NCBI RefSeq assembly: GCF_018130385.1
Contig: NZ_JAFCLU010000007.1
Span: 222,757 to 286,756 of the forward strand
DNA length: 64,000 bases
Source of the DNA: Bradyrhizobium sp. AUGA SZCCT0283
GTDB taxonomy: Bacteria > Pseudomonadota > Alphaproteobacteria > Rhizobiales > Xanthobacteraceae
Direction: 5' to 3'
Shown: positions 62,310 to 64,000 of the stretch, one piece after another
Layout: each line of letters opens with the position of its first letter
How positions within the stretch are numbered: position 1 is the stretch's first letter
The notes under the pieces: generated by a model
What the model was told of the DNA's origin: nothing
Database searches by the model: none
Seen by the model: the letters and a program-made list of their open reading frames with translations, nothing else
Program-made: the position numbers and the translations under genes

Positions 62310-63089
62310 ATGAAGCTAACCGAACTCGTTGACCAAGTGGCAGGCTTCGACAAACTGCCACCACGGGAGAAGATACAGCTTTTCGCTTGGTATCTACACA
62401 CGCACCGGGACCAAGAGCATTTCGGCTCGGACAACATCCGCGCCTTGTACAAAGAGCTTCACATGGTCCCGGATGACGTTGGCAAATACGTCATGCGTAT
62501 GTCTTCTATGAACACGCCGGACCTAGCGCGTGAGCGCAATGGGTTTAAGCTCACCAGAGCCGTGCGTAGCCAGCTTGACGCGAAGTACACAAACCATCCG
62601 ACCATGCAGGTCGTGAGCAAACTCTTGACTGATCTTCCGGATAAGGTGCCTGACATCGCGGAGAAGGTCTTCCTCATCGAGGCCATAGATTGCTACCGCG
62701 TCCGAGCCTACCGGGCTTGTATCGTCATGACCTGGAATCTGGCCTTTGATCACCTTCTGAATTGGATATTCAATGATCCGTCGCGGTTGGCCGCGTTCAA
62801 CGCTGCAATCCCGAAGAAATTCCAAAATAGCCCAAAGAAGGCAAGCATTTTCATCAACCGCTATGACGACTTCGCCGATAACTTGAAAGAGTTTGAAATC
62901 ATCGAATTGTGCAAAACCGCCAACCTCCTCAATGACAACCTAATCCGGACGCTGAAAGAGAAGCTGGGCAAGAGAAACACCGCCGCACACCCATCCACCA
63001 TGGTTGTCGTTCAGGCGCAAGCCGACGACGTTGTAACCGACCTCGTCAACAATGTGGTTCTAGCTCTTGATCTAGAGCAGCCGTCGTAA
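62310..63089 (+). CDS. HEPN-like domain protein with N-terminal helical domain
   Basis: A 259-aa protein. Residues 1-100 resemble a winged-helix or SAP-like module (KLPPREKIQLFAWYLHTHRD then NIRALYKELHMVPDDVGKYV). The C-terminal half is helical, with EAIDCYRVRAYRACIVMTWN and the motif KRNTAAHPS: R222-x4-H227 fits the R-x4-6-H signature of HEPN ribonucleases. HEPN domains are frequent in toxin-antitoxin and anti-phage systems. It is placed between two co-directional genes with almost no spacing. Assignment rests on the motif only. Confidence 0.62.
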   Translation: MKLTELVDQVAGFDKLPPREKIQLFAWYLHTHRDQEHFGSDNIRALYKELHMVPDDVGKYVMRMSSMNTPDLARERNGFKLTRAVRSQLDAKYTNHPTMQVVSKLLTDLPDKVPDIAEKVFLIEAIDCYRVRAYRACIVMTWNLAFDHLLNWIFNDPSRLAAFNAAIPKKFQNSPKKASIFINRYDDFADNLKEFEIIELCKTANLLNDNLIRTLKEKLGKRNTAAHPSTMVVVQAQADDVVTDLVNNVVLALDLEQPS

Positions 63090-63095
63090 GTGTCG

Positions 63096-63962
63096 ATGAA
63101 AACGCCTTACATCCCACACACTTTCGGTGAGGACGTAGATCGCAAGCTGCGTAGTCGTCGAGGCTGGCTGACTGCAGGTGTCGCTTCGTCCATTTCGTGG
63201 CCATCATTCGACGTATGTGTTAAATACGCTGGCGACGAATACTTCCTGCGCGGAAGCGAACGCGATGGCAAACCATCTCCGCCCGGAATCACCATTGCGT
63301 GCGATGATGCCGCTGGCGGGGCCGATGCGGCGATAGCAAAGATCTATAGATTTACTTCGATTCTAAGCTGGTTCGAGAGGGGCTACGTTGACGTCTCGGG
63401 CTATATATATGGCAGCCATCCAGCTCTTTACGGCGCCCGGACCGTTTACTCGTCAATGGGAATTGCTGGTGCCAAATCTTTTAACTGCAACCACATGCCG
63501 ATTATTGAGGACGACAATGTCCGAAAGGCACTCGCGTTTTGGCGTGAAGGGAAGCGCCTCGATGAAGTGCACGACAGCTACGCTTTCCTGAGCTTTTACA
63601 AAGTCATCGAATCACAATTCAAAGATGGAAGGAAAAGAGGTAGATGGATTGCTGCAAATATCGACAAGCTTACGGACAGGGCAGCGAAGCGAGTTGCGGA
63701 ATTGCGCGCCGCAGGCATCGATGTAGCTAGCCATTTGTTTGAGAGCGGACGTTGTGCAGTAGCTCACGCATCACTCGAAGGTGAAATAATTGATCCCGAC
63801 ATTCCCGCGGACAGAAAACGCTTGTCGGCAGACCTCGTCATCATCGAAGAACTTGCTCGCGTCTATATCCGCGACGAGCTGGGCGTCCCAGACTCAAGTT
63901 CCCTTTATCGGACGCGCGATAGACTAGAGCGCTTTCCACTTGATGCGGGTCATTGTCCATAG
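63096..63962 (+). CDS. MauJ-like protein with HEPN-like R-x4-H motif
   Basis: A 288-aa protein: an N-terminal beta-rich part (SISWPSFDVCVKYAGDEYFL), a middle part with FTSILSWFERGYVDVSGYIY, and a helical C-terminal part with LDEVHDSYAFLSFYKVIESQ and the motif SGRCAVAHAS, in which R219-x4-H224 again fits the HEPN signature. The overall layout resembles proteins annotated MauJ in some genomes, but no methylamine genes are near. A GTG at 63090, immediately after the upstream stop, is an alternative start. Confidence 0.6.
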   Translation: MKTPYIPHTFGEDVDRKLRSRRGWLTAGVASSISWPSFDVCVKYAGDEYFLRGSERDGKPSPPGITIACDDAAGGADAAIAKIYRFTSILSWFERGYVDVSGYIYGSHPALYGARTVYSSMGIAGAKSFNCNHMPIIEDDNVRKALAFWREGKRLDEVHDSYAFLSFYKVIESQFKDGRKRGRWIAANIDKLTDRAAKRVAELRAAGIDVASHLFESGRCAVAHASLEGEIIDPDIPADRKRLSADLVIIEELARVYIRDELGVPDSSSLYRTRDRLERFPLDAGHCP

Positions 63963-64000
63963 CCAGCATGCCGAAAGTAATTGACGCACTGCTGTGGCGC

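Overview
The window looks like chromosomal DNA of a GC-rich alphaproteobacterium, most likely Bradyrhizobium or a close relative (Nitrobacteraceae). This is inferred from protein character rather than a search: paired YdcH/DUF465 genes, two phasins, a PdhS-type PAS histidine kinase, many ABC and tripartite uptake systems, a tRNA-His without the usual G-1 but with A73, and exact GTTC-N7-GTTC sites, the alphaproteobacterial LexA box.

Layout. 0-11 kb is housekeeping: alpha/beta hydrolase, ChaA-type antiporter, cupin, repeat-rich membrane-anchored protein, TPR lipoprotein, rpsU, aqpZ, purEK, a diguanylate cyclase, small proteins behind a LexA-type box, two YdcH genes and an LhgO-like oxidoreductase. 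11-24 kb holds a PAS-GGDEF-EAL protein, an ABC-F ATPase, glpD, a TTC38-like TPR protein, a GlcG/HbpS-like protein, a polyamine-type ABC operon (ATPase plus two permeases), and a papain-family protease followed by a chagasin-family inhibitor. 24-32 kb holds a sugar ABC operon without ATPase, a ThuA-like protein, an SOS-type small-gene locus embedded in dispersed repeats, a pseudogene and an AsmA protein. 32-37.5 kb is a tightly coupled four-gene unit led by a large TPR-CHAT protein. 37.6-50 kb has the 3-oxoacid CoA-transferase genes, a StyA/StyB-like two-component monooxygenase with a divergent LysR gene, an iron-type ABC operon without ATPase, a serine/threonine dehydratase with a divergent ArsR gene, a cNMP-binding protein, a phosphoesterase and an unrecognised 387-aa protein. 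50-59.4 kb has a TctCBA transporter, a TetR/GST pair, the PdhS-like kinase and two phasin genes.

From tRNA-His (59.57 kb) to the end the content becomes accessory: a stand-alone LigD-type DNA ligase, a second copy of the SOS-type small-gene cassette, and a three-gene unit whose last two products carry HEPN-like R-x4-H motifs. This may be the left part of an island that used the tRNA as its attachment site; no integrase is inside the window.

The strongest unexplained signals are (1) paralogous cassettes of tiny genes, each 32-34 nt downstream of an exact LexA-type box (8.7, 28.85 and 61.57 kb), the last one possibly co-transcribed with the DNA ligase; (2) the HEPN-like three-gene unit at 61.7-64.0 kb; (3) the CHAT operon with two zinc-ribbon proteins; and (4) the protease/inhibitor pair at 22.5-23.8 kb. 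All family assignments come from reading motifs by eye; no database search was run.
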